DNA from: Neoceratodus forsteri
Lineage: Eukaryota > Chordata > Ceratodontiformes > Ceratodontidae
Direction: 5' to 3'
NCBI GenBank assembly: GCA_016271365.2
Contig: CM057453.1
Coordinates: 1,090,141,001-1,090,205,000, forward strand
Length of the DNA: 64,000 bases
Under the pieces are notes generated by a model. That model had not been told where the DNA came from and did no database searches. It was given only the letters and a program-made list of their open reading frames with translations. Below, piece by piece: positions 10,897-22,252 of this stretch. Both the position numbers and the translations under genes were made by a program. The stretch's first letter is position 1. The number at the start of each line of letters is the position of its first letter.

Positions 10897-13800
10897 GGCA
10901 AAGGGCAGTTCAGACAGGATCTGGACAGTATTATGGACATAACCAAATGTTTTCCAATTCACATACATCCCCCAATCCTAAACCTGCCAATAAATTTTTT
11001 CAGTGCAAGTTTTGTGTCCGTTACTTCAGATCTAAAAATCTTCTTGTTGAACATACACGAAAGGTACATGGTGGACATACTGGAGGTTCTTTGTTGGCTG
11101 GAGGGAGCTCATCTGCAGCTCCTGCCCCTGGACCTTTAAATTATAATGTTTTTATGCATGATGGATTTGGCAAAGTATTTTCATGTCAGTTTTGCACATA
11201 CAAGTCTCCGAGGCGTGCACGAATCATCAAACATCAGAAGATGTATCATAAGAACAGTCTGAAAGAAACCTCTGTGCCTGCAGCTGCATGTGAGCCTTTA
11301 GCAATGGGAGCACCGCTGCAAGAGACTTGCAAGGAACTGCCAGCAGAAGTGGTGGAGCGAAGTATTTTAGAATCTATGGTCAAGCCTTTAACAAAATCCA
11401 GGGGAAATTTTTGCTGTGAATGGTGTGGTTACCAAACCCCAAGAAGAGAGCGCTGGTGTGATCACATGATGAAAAAACATCGAAATATGGTAAAGATCAT
11501 GTCATCTCTGAGGCAGCAGCAAGATGGGACAAATATACCTGATTTACATCCACAGACAAAAAACTTGCAGCATTCTACACCAAACTCTAGCTTTTTGTCA
11601 ATGAATATTCCAGGTCGAGAGATGTCACATGGTAGCTTATCAAACTATAGAAGTACTGCAGGCAGCTCACATATGAAACCCAGCCCTCCTCCAGCTTCTA
11701 GGTTTTCTCCTTATTCATATTCTCAAGTGAAACCCAAATCTCTTCATAATACCAGCTTAACAAGCATAGACAGATCATCATATGGAGTAGCTAATACCCC
11801 AAATTCAGCAGCAGACATTGAGACCAACAGCATGCTAAATGATTCCAGTTCTGATGAAGACCTCAATGACCTAGATGGTGAGAATCACATGAACTCCATG
11901 GATCTTCATTCATCGGCTATGTCTGGAGAGCTGTTTGTGGGATGTGAAGATGACAAATTACTTGAAACTAAGGGAATCCCATTTAGACGGTTCATGAACA
12001 GATTTCAGTGTCCCTTTTGCTCTTTTCTCACCATGCATCGCCGCAGTATCTCTCGGCACATTGAAAACATTCATTTGTCTGGGAAGACGCCGATTTACAA
12101 ATGTGAAGAGTGTCCTTTCACTTGTAAAAGTTCAATAAAGCTTGGACTTCACAAGCAGTGCCACACAAACATGTCAACTGAATGGGAAGCCATGAGCTCC
12201 CAGAATGAAAGCCTGTCTTCCATGAATGACAGTGTACCATCATATGACATGGGCAGTATAAACTCAACAGTGAATGGCAGAAAATCAGGCGTTATGACTG
12301 ATTCTATTCCACATCCTTATAGATGCACCATGTGTAACTATTCCACAACTACCTTAAAGGGCCTCAGAGTTCATCAACAACACAAGCATTCATTTTGTGA
12401 CAACATGCCAAGCTTTGAGAACCTAGCAAATACCTCACAGGATGAAACAGAAACCCAGGCATCTTTGAGCAGTGTACAGAAAACTCAGACATCCATTCTT
12501 GGGTTGTCTTCAAAAAATAACTTTGTATCTAAGCCTGCTAGAAAGGCATCTAGTGACTTCCCACTGGATTTGTCTCCAGTGAAAAAGAGAACAAGAATTG
12601 ATGAAATAGCAAGCAATCTGCAGAGCAAAATCAACCAAAACAAACGGCAAGAAGATGCAGTAATTAATGTGGAGGATGTGGAGGATGAAGAGGATGATGA
12701 AAATGAGGCAGAAGTTGAGGTGGAACTAGACAAAGAAGAACGTGCACAGCACATGATGGAGCTTCAGAATCGGTCTTATCCTGTGCAGCAAATGTGGGCA
12801 AGAGAGAGAGAGCCTTCTAACTCGCAGACTCAAGGAGGTTACAGGAGCGTGTCCCATGAATATAATGCCAACAATGGAGCAGAGATAGAACTCACTTTAT
12901 CTGATGATGAAGAAGATGAGTATTACAGCACTGCAAGTAGCTCAAAGGAACCTCTGGGGTTTGGAGTATCGACTGAAAGTAGCCAGTCTGCCATGTATGG
13001 TGGAGCAAATCAGGATCCAGATACCTCAGAATTTGGAGACGACTCTGGTAGGCTTTACTATTGTAAGCACTGTGATTTCAGTAACAAATCTGCTAGAAGT
13101 GTAAGTACCCACTATCAACGAATGCATCCATACATCAAATTTAGCTTTAGATATATCCTGGATCCCAATGATCACAGTGCAGTGTACAGATGTCTTGAAT
13201 GCTACATTGATTACACAGTATTTGAAGACCTGCAGCAGCATTATGCAGAGCATCATCCTGAAGCTATGAATGTACTCAATTTCAATCAACCAGACATTGT
13301 ATATAGATGTCGCTTCTGTTCTTACACTAGTCCAAACGTCCGAAGTCTGATGCCACATTACCAAAGAATGCATCCAACTGTGAAGATCAATAATGCAATG
13401 ATATTTTCAAGCTATACAGTAGAACAGCCTCAGGGCATTAATTCTGAATCTCAGACTTTAAGGGAAATTTTAAATTCTGCACCCAAGAACCTGGGAACGT
13501 CAACACCAGCTCGTAGTGCTGACCCACCTAGCCCCCATAACAAAAGCACAACCAAGAATGTAAGCAGTCCAGACCCAGAAACACAAAAAGAGTCTTCAGT
13601 TAAAAATGTAGTAGTGTACGACTGTGATGTCTGCAGATTTGCAAGCCCTAACATGCATTCAGTTTTGGTGCATTATCAGAAGAAGCATCCAGAACAGAAA
13701 GCTTCCTATTTTAGGATTCAAAAAACCATGCGGGTGGTTTCTCTTGATGGTTCTGTTAATCCTCAGCTTCTCTTTGAAGACAACTCTCCACCATCTCCTC

Positions 13801-16358
13801 CACCTGCTCCGGCTCCAGCACCAGCTCCTGCTCCAGCACCAGCACCAGACTCAAATTATGAGCTCTACTACTGCAAGCACTGTGTTTACAGTAATCGTTC
13901 AGTTGTTGGAGTGCTTGTACACTACCAGAAAAGACATCCAGAGATAAAGGTCACTGCAAAATATGTTAGGCAGGCCCCACCTACACCAGCTTTGTTAAAA
14001 CAGCTAGAGGAGATGCAGATTGCACAGCCGAGGCAGCAATTTGCCCAAGGCTCAGATGGAACTGCAAGTACTACTCATCAAGAGAGTGAGATGTTCTTTT
14101 GCATGCACTGTGACTATGGTAACCAAACAGTTAAAGGTGTGCTCATTCATTATCAGAAGAAACATCGTGATGTTAAAGCAACATCGGATATGGTTCGTCA
14201 TCACACAGCTACTGTAAGGAGTATGTGTGACCGTGGACAGAAAAAGCAGTCTGGCAAAATGCTATCTCCAGCTTCAAAAACTGAACACAGCAAACCTAAG
14301 CTAAGAGCACTGAGGTGTAGGCAGTGTTCTTATTCATCACCGTATATTTATGCACTTAGAAAACATACTAAGAAAGATCATCCAGAGTTGAAAGCTACAG
14401 TCACTTCCATTTTGCGCTGGGCATTTCTAGATGGAAAAATAGAGTCTGGCTATCACTGTGAATGGTGCATTTATTCACATCCTGAACCCAATGGGCTACT
14501 AATGCATTACCAAAGGAGACATCCAGAGCATTACGTAGACTTCACATATATGGCCACAAAACTTTGGGCAGGTCCAGATCCTTCATCATCGACAAGCGCA
14601 TCAGAAGCCAAGAACTACAAATGTAAGGACTGTACCTTTGAAGCTACCTCTATCTGGGATATTACAAACCACTACCAAGCTATGCATCCCTGGGTTATAA
14701 GCAGAGATGAATCTGTGCTCCTTGATATTATCAAGGGGAAAGATGCTGCTGAAAAAGCCAGTGCATCAGCTGAAGAAGCAAACACCCAGGTCACCCCAAC
14801 TAAAAAAGTGGCAGCAACTCCTGAAAAAGTAGAAGAAGGAGGTGTGGAGGAAGAGGAGGAGGATATAGAAGTTTCAGACCATCTTCAAGAAAAAAATCAG
14901 CAGCTGTCTTCCATTAACGCTTCAATATCGTCATCACCTTACCAGTGCACAGTTTGCCAGTCTGAGTACAATAACTTGCATGGTCTCCTAACTCATTATG
15001 GGAAAAAGCATCCAGGTATGAAGGTTAAAGCTGCAGATTTGGCCCAGGATATAGACATTAACCCTGGTGCTGTGTACAAATGCAGGCACTGTCCGTATAT
15101 TAACACTCGCATACATGGCGTTCTTACACACTACCAGAAACGACACCCAGCTATAAAGGTCACAGCAGAAGACTTTGTGCATGATATAGAGCCATCTTTG
15201 GAAGGACAACACAACGAAATTGAGGAGAACAATAAAATTTCAAAGCAGGGATATGGCGCATATCGTTGCAAGTTGTGCCCATACACACATGGCACTCTTG
15301 AGAAACTAAAAATTCACTACGAAAAATATCACCACCAACCTGTTAACGATATGTTTACACAGTCACCTTTGAAGGCTGTGGTGCCTGAAGAGCCAGAAAG
15401 TGTTCCAGAAAACAAGCAACCAAAAGTTCTAGAAATAGAAGCTGTTGGAAAAATGATACCACCAGTTTCACGGTTTTCAAGGGGGTCACACACAGTATTC
15501 AGGTGCCAGCTCTGCAAGTATTTCTGCTCCACTCGAAAAGGCATTGCAAGGCATTATCGCATTAAGCATAACAATGTTCGAGCACAGCCAGAGGACCAGA
15601 CCAATCTCTTCAAGTGTGCTCTGTGTACATACACAAATCCCATCCGCAAAGGCCTGGCAGCACACTACCAGAAACGACATGATATTGATGCTTATTATAC
15701 CCATTGCTTAGCAGCGTCTAAAACAGTTAGTGACAAGCCAAATAAATTGATCATCTCTTCTGTGTCACAGGACAATTCACCACAACTGAGTGAGGAGCTG
15801 AGGAGAGCAGTAGAAAAGAAAAAATGCTCTTTGTGTTCATTCCAGTCATTCAGTAAAAAAGGCATTATAGCCCATTACATGAAGCGTCACCCTGGGGTGT
15901 TCCCCAAGAAGCAGCATGCAAGCAAACTTGAAGGATACTTCACTGCTGTGTATGCAGATGAAGTTGAAAATGAAGGGGGCTTTGAAGGAAGACATTCCTT
16001 GGGAAAACCCACAGTGGAGCAAGAGAAGGAGGTGGAGTGGCTTCCCTACAGGTGTATCAAGTGCTTCAAGCTTTCCTTCAGTACTGCAGAACTTCTGTGC
16101 ATGCACTACACTGACCACCACAGTAAGGACTTGAAGCGGGACTTCATTATAATGGATAATAGCACCCGCTCTCATGTCTACTCTTATCAGTGCAAGCACT
16201 GTGAGATGAAACTTCAGACCCTGGAAGAACTGACTGCCCACCTGACTGACCACAATGAAGAATTCCAGAAACGGGCAAAACGCCAGGAGAGAAGGAAACA
16301 GCTTCTGAACAGGCATAGAGCAATGGATGGCACAGCTTCTGAATTCAGGCTGGAAAGG
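10897..16358 (+). CDS. ZNF462: ZNF462 giant exon: fingers 2-24, CtBP motif, acidic tracts
   Basis: This single ~5.46-kb exon is open throughout and encodes residues ~75-1894. Its acceptor is CTTTAG at 10,896, or AAAG at 10,903 if frame is kept with the upstream donor. The donor is GTGAGA at 16,359, phase 0. I count 23 C2H2 fingers, at about 11,001, 11,178, 11,409, 12,006, 12,096, 12,318, 13,055, 13,185, 13,308, 13,617, 13,866, 14,096, 14,313, 14,451, 14,616, 14,940, 15,075, 15,261, 15,498, 15,609, 15,825, 16,047 and 16,185. Many share an HYQKRHP-type end. Other marks are PLDLS (residues 629-633) just before a basic KKR patch, an acidic tract near 661-688, an Ala-Pro repeat near 1039-1059, and a basic stretch near 1865-1882 (KRAKRQERRKQLL). 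The length and order of fingers match ZNF462 and no other family I know. If the intron were retained, translation would stop at 16,416. Confidence 0.97.
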
Positions 16359-16845
16359 GTGAGACTATTTGTGTTTTTTTATTTTTTGTTAGGGGAAATA
16401 ATTGTTTTAGCAGTTTAAGTATCGTAGTAGCAGAATGGACTTGGGGGTCCATGTTGTTAACCCCCCTGCTGCAAGGCCATAACTGTACCTGAGTTGAATA
16501 ATGATACAACTCCAAGCTTATTAGACAAGCTATTACCCCACATGCTATGATTTGAAAAGGAAAGTCTTAAAAATTGTTCTGTCCTCAACTCCCCAGTTCT
16601 TCCAGTAAATGACCTTTGTATTTGTGTTTGGTGCCCTTGTTATTTTATCACCTGTGGAAGGCGAGGGATTAATGTTACAGGAAACTGATGCCCCCTGTTT
16701 CCGCAGGTCAGGCAGAGCGTGGGGGTGCAGTGCATGTTTCCCTCTTACAGTTACCTGTCCCCTTCATTGTAACTGGCCTGATGAAGGTGCCTCTCCAGAC
16801 TGAGAGGGTGATTAAGTGTTCACGCTTACTCGGTGCAGGGGCCTC
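16359..16845. other. Intron sequence after the giant exon
   Basis: It starts at the GTGAGA donor. Retention would add about 19 hydrophobic residues before a stop at 16,416. No repeat recognised. Confidence 0.5.
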
Positions 16846-17076
16846 TTTTTATTTATTTATTTTTATTTTATTCTTTTGGTAACCAGGTAAGGCCCACTAG
16901 GCACAAGTGCCTGTTTTCAGGGGCGATCTGGGAGCACTGGGGTGGTTAAGTGACTTGCTCAGAGTTGCACAGTATACAAGTGGAGGTTGTGAGAATCAAA
17001 CCCAGCTCTACTGGATGTACCAAGCTCATTCACAGCTTATTACTCTAACCTCTAGGCTATACTGCCAGCCCCAACT
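16846..17076 (-). repeat. tRNA-derived SINE with CORE-like middle and LINE-type tail
   Basis: On the minus strand the copy starts GGCAGTATAGCCTAGAGG (A-box-like) and has GGGTTTGATTCTCA (B-box-like) at plus positions ~16,986-17,002. A MIR/CORE-like middle follows (GAGCAAGTCACTTAA), then a tail with CTTACCTGGTTACC and an AAATAAAT-type end at 16,849-16,875. The tail resembles the L2-like LINE at 4,040. The order tRNA head, core, LINE tail is that of CORE-SINEs. Confidence 0.7.
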
Positions 17077-17079
17077 ATC

Positions 17080-17560
17080 TCTTGTTTTGAATTTTACTTG
17101 GTGATTTTTGTCACGTGCGCACCTGTTTTCCATGAGCTCAGCTTAGACTACTAAATATATTTAATCAAAAATAACATTTGTACCCAGACCTCCATACTAT
17201 GAAGGTCTAGTGTCTTAATCACGTTGTCCATTCACTTTTGTTTCTGGCCATGCCTTATGTATGAGAAAAAGCTGTAACAGAATCGGGATGTTTACTAGTC
17301 AGGGTCAATGTTTAGATGTATTTGTGAGCTGTATTTTCCTAGCAAAATGCTCTTCACAATTTTAAAATAGTATCCTGCCAGGCATACATTTTGCCCCCAA
17401 AAAAAATAGAAAAATGGCATCTTGTAAACAGAGGATCACAGTAGCAGTTCATTGCAAGGGACCAGATGGATTTTTGGTGAAACAGGACTTCGTCTCAGTT
17501 TTGACAACTTATTGAACACAAAATGAAAGTAATTTAAAGGTGTTATGTTTAATACTTAAA
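17080..17560. other. Intron sequence, no gene seen
   Basis: Unique-looking sequence; nothing recognised. Confidence 0.4.
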
Positions 17561-17806
17561 GACCTGCTGGCATACCTCAGGCAGCCAACTGAAAGAAAGT
17601 ACAGTAGCTGCCTTCCCGAGAAGCTAAATTCAGCATACTTTGACATTTTCTATTAAGTCTTGTCTGACATTTAAATATATTAGCTATGCTGTGCTTGTGA
17701 GTTCCTTATATCAGCTGAGCGGCCGCCGGGTCCTGCAGCCCCACCCCAAAAAGTCATGCATTGATGATGTGCACTCATGAGCGGGGCTGCAAGCTCTTGC
17801 ATAAAT

Positions 17807-17991
17807 GCTAGTGGGAATAGAGTCGGAGAACTGGAAAACATACAATGTTAGTAAACATTTGTAGGCCACTTCCCATGATGGTAGTGTATAAATGTAATAC
17901 TGGCCCTACATATAGGAAGTAGCCTGCAAATGTTTATTAATGTTGTATGTTTTCCTGCCCTCCTCCCTCCGTTCCCACTAACATTAAAGAT
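17807..17991. repeat. Hairpin, two ~70-bp arms
   Basis: The left arm 17,807-17,876 (CTAGTGGGAATAGAG ... ACATTTGTAGGCCACTTCC) pairs with 17,918-17,991 (AGGAAGTAGCCTGCAAATG ... CCGTTCCCACTAACATTA). About 40 bases separate the arms. It lies between the two left-arm copies of the surrounding composite and may be a separate small foldback insertion. Confidence 0.75.
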
Positions 17992-18669
17992 CAACTGACA
18001 CAGTCGGTTGGTTAGGGCAGGCAACTCATACTAAGCAGTTGCCTGCCCGAGCAGCTAAGTTAGCCCATTATAAAATTTTTCTGTTTAGTAATATAAAGAA
18101 AATTTAGTTGTATGTCTGGCTCGTAACTTCCAAGTACAAGCCGAGCGGCCACTGAGCACTGCAGCCTCAACCCCAAAAATAGCATTTTGATGACATGAGT
18201 AGGGAACAGGGCTGCAGGTGTGCTAGATATATATTTTATAGTGGGGCGGTAGTGCCACTATAGTTAGGGTTGAGTAGGTACTTTAATGTTAAACCTCAGA
18301 GTTTGCACTTTAATAACTTTGCAGCCGTTCAACAGATTTGCACACAATTTTGATATGTGGGGTTCCGTGGGGTAGATCTCTTGACGTGCCAAGTTTCATT
18401 TCGATGAGATTTGCGGATTTTGTGCAGTGCATAGTGAAAAATTTTTTTTAATTTTTTGCAAATCTTTAATTTTCCCTGTTTTACCTCACTATGCTGTGGC
18501 CACACAATTTAGAATTTTCACCGAAAATTTTCAGGGTAGAAAGAGCTTACTCCAAAGAACAAGCCAGTGTTGGTTTGGTGAAAAGATATTAATCCATTCC
18601 AAAGTTATTCAGTTTTGAAATTTGGGGTTCTGAGCATGCTCAGTTCAGTCTTTTGGATTGGTGTATAAA

Positions 18670-19315
18670 TTGTGAACAAGGATTTTGACAGCTCACAAAC
18701 AAGGATTTATAAAATCCCTGTTCATGAGAAAATAATTACTTGTTCATGAGCTGCCATCTTGTTTTCAATTTTTTTGGCAAACAAAACCTTGTAACTTGCC
18801 CCAGGGGTATCTTTTGTGGAGATTAAAGTATGGGTTTTGTTCAGGGTGACACCCTCTGCAAACCCATGGCTTTGGTTTCCTTTAGTTTTGTCAAACAATG
18901 GTCATTTTTTAATTTTTAAATCCTTGTTCACCACTCGCTTCCGATCCTTGTTCGTGAGGTGTCAAAATCCTGTGTTCGTCAGGGGACGACCAGATGGCCC
19001 TGTCTCATAAACAAGGATTTCTCACAAACAAGGATTTTGACACCTCACGAACAAGGTTTTGGCTTGTGAACAAGGATTTTGACCCCTCATGAGCAAGGAT
19101 TATAAAAAGGAATCCCTGTTTGTGAGCTGTCAAAATGCCTGTTCATGAGAAATCCCTGTTCATGAGGTGTCAGAAATCCTTGTTCATGAGGGGATGACCA
19201 GATGGTCCCATCTCATGAACAAGGATTTCTTATGAATAAGGATTTTGGCATCTCACAGTCAAGGATTCGGCTCGCGAACAAGGATTTTGACAGCTCATGA
19301 ACAGGGATTTTTAAA
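18670..19315. repeat. Two-strand array of the motif AACAAGGATTTTGACA
   Basis: I count about 12 copies reading AACAAGGATT-like on the plus strand and about 9 reading AAATCCYTGTTCATGAG on the same strand, that is in inverse orientation, in ~640 bases. Spacing is 15-30 bases and the junctions often form TTCATGA-type palindromes. A larger ~210-bp direct repeat is superposed: GACGACCAGATGGCC at 18,987 recurs as GATGACCAGATGGTC at 19,193, each followed by CTCATAAACAAGG-like copies. A stretch at 18,760-18,915 lacks the motif. Confidence 0.85.
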
Positions 19316-20310
19316 GGTTGCTGTTTCTTTGTCAATTCACTGCAAAAAAACAGTTAGGACTTTTGGCTTGAAATTTGCAGGGTACAAAGGGATTGTCCCA
19401 CAGTGGTGTAAATATTTGCATCAGTTCCATGGTTATGGCATTAGTTGAGGCATTTCCCATAAGATAACATTGTGACGAATGCAGCACCTTTCGGTGGCTG
19501 TATCTCAAATGGTTTGAGAGATGGATTTTTCGCTAAGCGCAGCTTGTTACACCTTTAGGTGTACTAGGCATGTGTGCAGGTTGCCAGTTCTTGATTACAA
19601 CTGCAGTTGAATGTTTTCCAGAGTTGCTACTGTTAGTGAACTATTGCACCATTTGCAGCACAGAGCTTTTTTACACATGGAATGGGGTGAGAGGGAAGAC
19701 TACCCCAAGACGCACCCCGTCACATGTTGGTCTGTGGAGGGTGGGGTGGAGTGGTAGGGTGTGGGAGGTGGTACGGTGTCAACCCTAACACCTCATTTCC
19801 CTACTTTTGTCGCTTCAACCCTAACTGATGCATTAGCAAAGTTTTTTGCAATTATATAATGAAACTTGGGGACGGGGGTCCTCTGTACATGCATAGAGTT
19901 TCTTTTCTACCTGTTATACATATATGGGGATAATCTGTAGCAACAAAGCTGTATGCAAGTTCAGAGGACTTCCTTCCTGATTTCATTCTTATAGCGTGCC
20001 TTTAGCCCCGTTCCCTACCTCCATTCATAAAAATGCAATTTTGGGGGACAGGGTCGCAGCTGCTCGGCTTGTACTATGAACTTATGAGCCGTGCATATAA
20101 CTATTAAGTTTCTGTAATATTACTGAATAGAAAAATGTAGTAATATGCTTAATTAGCCTCTCAGGCAGGCAGCTACTTAGTATGAGTGGCCTGCCCAGAA
20201 CGTGCCAGTTGCTGTTTAATGCAGGGACTCTACAGTCTCTCAACTGATATAAGGAACTGAACTCAGTAGCACAGCGTAGTTAAGTCTATATTTACTGATG
20301 GATTTAATTA

Positions 20311-22084
20311 AAAAAAAATTCAAACTTTAATGAAATTAGCAGTTAACCACAATATGAAAATAAATATATGATATCACTGGTTGCACCTTAGGCTCGCAGT
20401 GGCTCATTCATTCTTGGAGAGGTGGCTGCTGACCGTTAAGCCCACCATGTTTTGTTCCTCTAGTGCTTGTGCTTATAACTTCTAATGGACATGAGACTAA
20501 CTTCCCATCACACAGTTCATGGCTGATGGCCATGTTTGCTTCACAAGAATTAAATATTGAACTTTAAGTTAACAAAAAAAAAGTCTTTTTAACCTAACAC
20601 TTGTGTTTACATAATAGTGAAATTCAGTCAGAAGAGGAGCAGTATTTTGTTGCAGCAGTAAAGGATTGGTTCCCTTTTGTTGCTCGGTTGCTTTAACTGC
20701 ACCCTTCAACGCTGGCTAGTGAAGATGTCAAGTGGCGTCACATTGCTGATGAAAGTCATATTTGGCTAGGTTCCTCCGTACTAGTACTTTTCAAGTGAGG
20801 ACAGAACACTGGCAGCATGTTTAAAAAATGCCTGCTTTCATGTGTTACTTTGAAGAGCCAATAGAAACACGCAAGTGCAGTTACTGAGGCTCATGTTGGT
20901 TTAGATTAACATTCAGAACTACTGACACCTCACTGCAAACTTAAGAAATAGTATTTAGACCCAATTCAGCTTGTATTTTATGTTCCTCTCTAGTTTTTTG
21001 GTGTTTTTTTTTAGTCACTGAGGATATGTGCAGGGAAAAGTTTGTGTCCTGAGGGTAGCAGCCTACTTTGCTGCTTGTTGCAGTAGGAGCAGATGAAGTG
21101 TAAGGAGAGAAAATCCTTTCCTGTCCTGTATTTAGTAACGAAAAGTAAGGGACCATAAAATAGAGATAGCACATTCTGTCTTAATACCAAAGCTTCCACT
21201 AAAATGTGTACTTATTTAATGCCAGCCCCTTACAAGCCATTTCTAATATAAAAATACATTTTATGATTGCTTACCTGCAGAATTTCAGGATGCAGCTGAA
21301 TTTTTTTTGAAATCCGCTCCCATTTGCTTGGTAAAAGTGAAAAAAAAAATTGCTACTGGTGCAGTGATTTATATCACGACTTGTTTTGTTTCAAATCCGT
21401 GATGTGATCTTACTGTATCCTTCTTGAACTTTGGGGATGCCCACCTACAGTCCAGCCACTCATGGTGCAGTAGTCTCTGAATTTGGCTAGATTTTGTAGG
21501 GCTGTTCCCTGTGTTCAGGAAGGGTGCAGCAGGTTTTTGTCTGGTAACACAAATAAGTAGGGCATTCAGTTTTGCACTTAACGGAAGCAAATACAGAACA
21601 ACAGGTTGCATCTGCAAGTTATACAGAAGGTGAGCAATTGTAAAATGTTTCTTTAAACTGGGGACTGTAGGGCCTAAGAGAGGGTGCCAGTGTCACTAAA
21701 TTAACTCTGCTAAACCATATTTAAAAAACAACAACAACAAATTTTGTTTTCCATCAAGAATCATTTGCAGTGGTCCCTTTGGACCTCCACTGGATCCTAC
21801 ACTGTCCTGTCCTTCAGCTACGAGAGCAACCTGTTTAGATTCTCAGTCTAGCTGCTAGTCTGATGTGATACCGTGGGCTTGGTATATAACCGTGAAATGC
21901 CAGCATGGTAAGTGGCTTTCCAGCTGCTCCTATACCATTACATTGGCATAACATTGATGTACATTTTGACATTGCTTTACCAGATAAGCGTAGGAATTAC
22001 TCCTAAATGTTGATATTTTTTCCCCAACTGGCTTTGTCGTGCATACTTCACAGCTAAGTACTTGTATATATTTTTATTCTGTAG
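20311..22084. other. Intron sequence before the 22,085 exon
   Basis: Several A or T runs, no coding or repeat family recognised. The final bases TATTTTTATTCTGTAG form the acceptor. Confidence 0.45.
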
Positions 22085-22252
22085 GCCTTTGGGCAGTATG
22101 AAGATGTACCCAGACCTTTAAAGGACAAGAGAGTCATGGGTTACAAGTGTAAATTCTGTGTAGAGATCCACCCAACACTCCGAGCCATTTGCAACCACCT
22201 TCGGAAACACATCAAGTATGGTGATGTCCCTGCTCAGTCCCCATCGGTAAAG
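22085..22252 (+). CDS. ZNF462: ZNF462 exon with finger 25
   Basis: This 168-nt, phase 0-0 exon has an acceptor TTCTGTAG ending at 22,084 and a strong donor GTAAGT at 22,253. It continues the ZNF462 frame as AFGQYEDVPRPLKDK and then a finger with YKCKFC and HLRKH (C2H2, ending HLRKH). The sequence after the finger (KYGDVPAQSPSVK) leads to the next exon. Being a multiple of three with phase 0 ends, it could be skipped without a frame shift. No other open frame here looks coding. Confidence 0.95.

Larger units (their letters stand above)
17565..20310. mobile_element. Composite inverted-repeat element without coding capacity
   Basis: The arm at 18,005-18,185 is the reverse complement, with scattered mismatches, of 20,020-20,205. 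A second copy of the left arm at 17,575-17,750 has its inverse partner, in part, at 20,230-20,300. Each arm begins with its own small hairpin: GGGCAGGCAACT faces AGTTGCCTGCCC across ten bases at 18,007-18,040, and similar pairs are at 17,580 and 20,165-20,200. A separate hairpin lies at 17,807-17,991, and an array of a short motif fills 18,670-19,315. No frame above ~72 residues looks like a transposase. It is probably a nonautonomous DNA element or two nested ones; the superfamily is not recognised. Confidence 0.65.

Noticed and set aside
15846..16316. 156-residue open frame on the minus strand of the giant exon
   Set aside because: It is antisense to conserved zinc-finger codons and has no domain; such shadows are expected in a long open exon.
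16986..17059. A free tRNA gene suggested by A- and B-box-like sequences
   Set aside because: The boxes are diverged and followed by a CORE-like segment and LINE tail, so it is a SINE.
18670..19315. Array of short repeats that could be taken for a CRISPR array
   Set aside because: Copies occur in both orientations with irregular spacing and no unique spacers of constant length; the host is a vertebrate.
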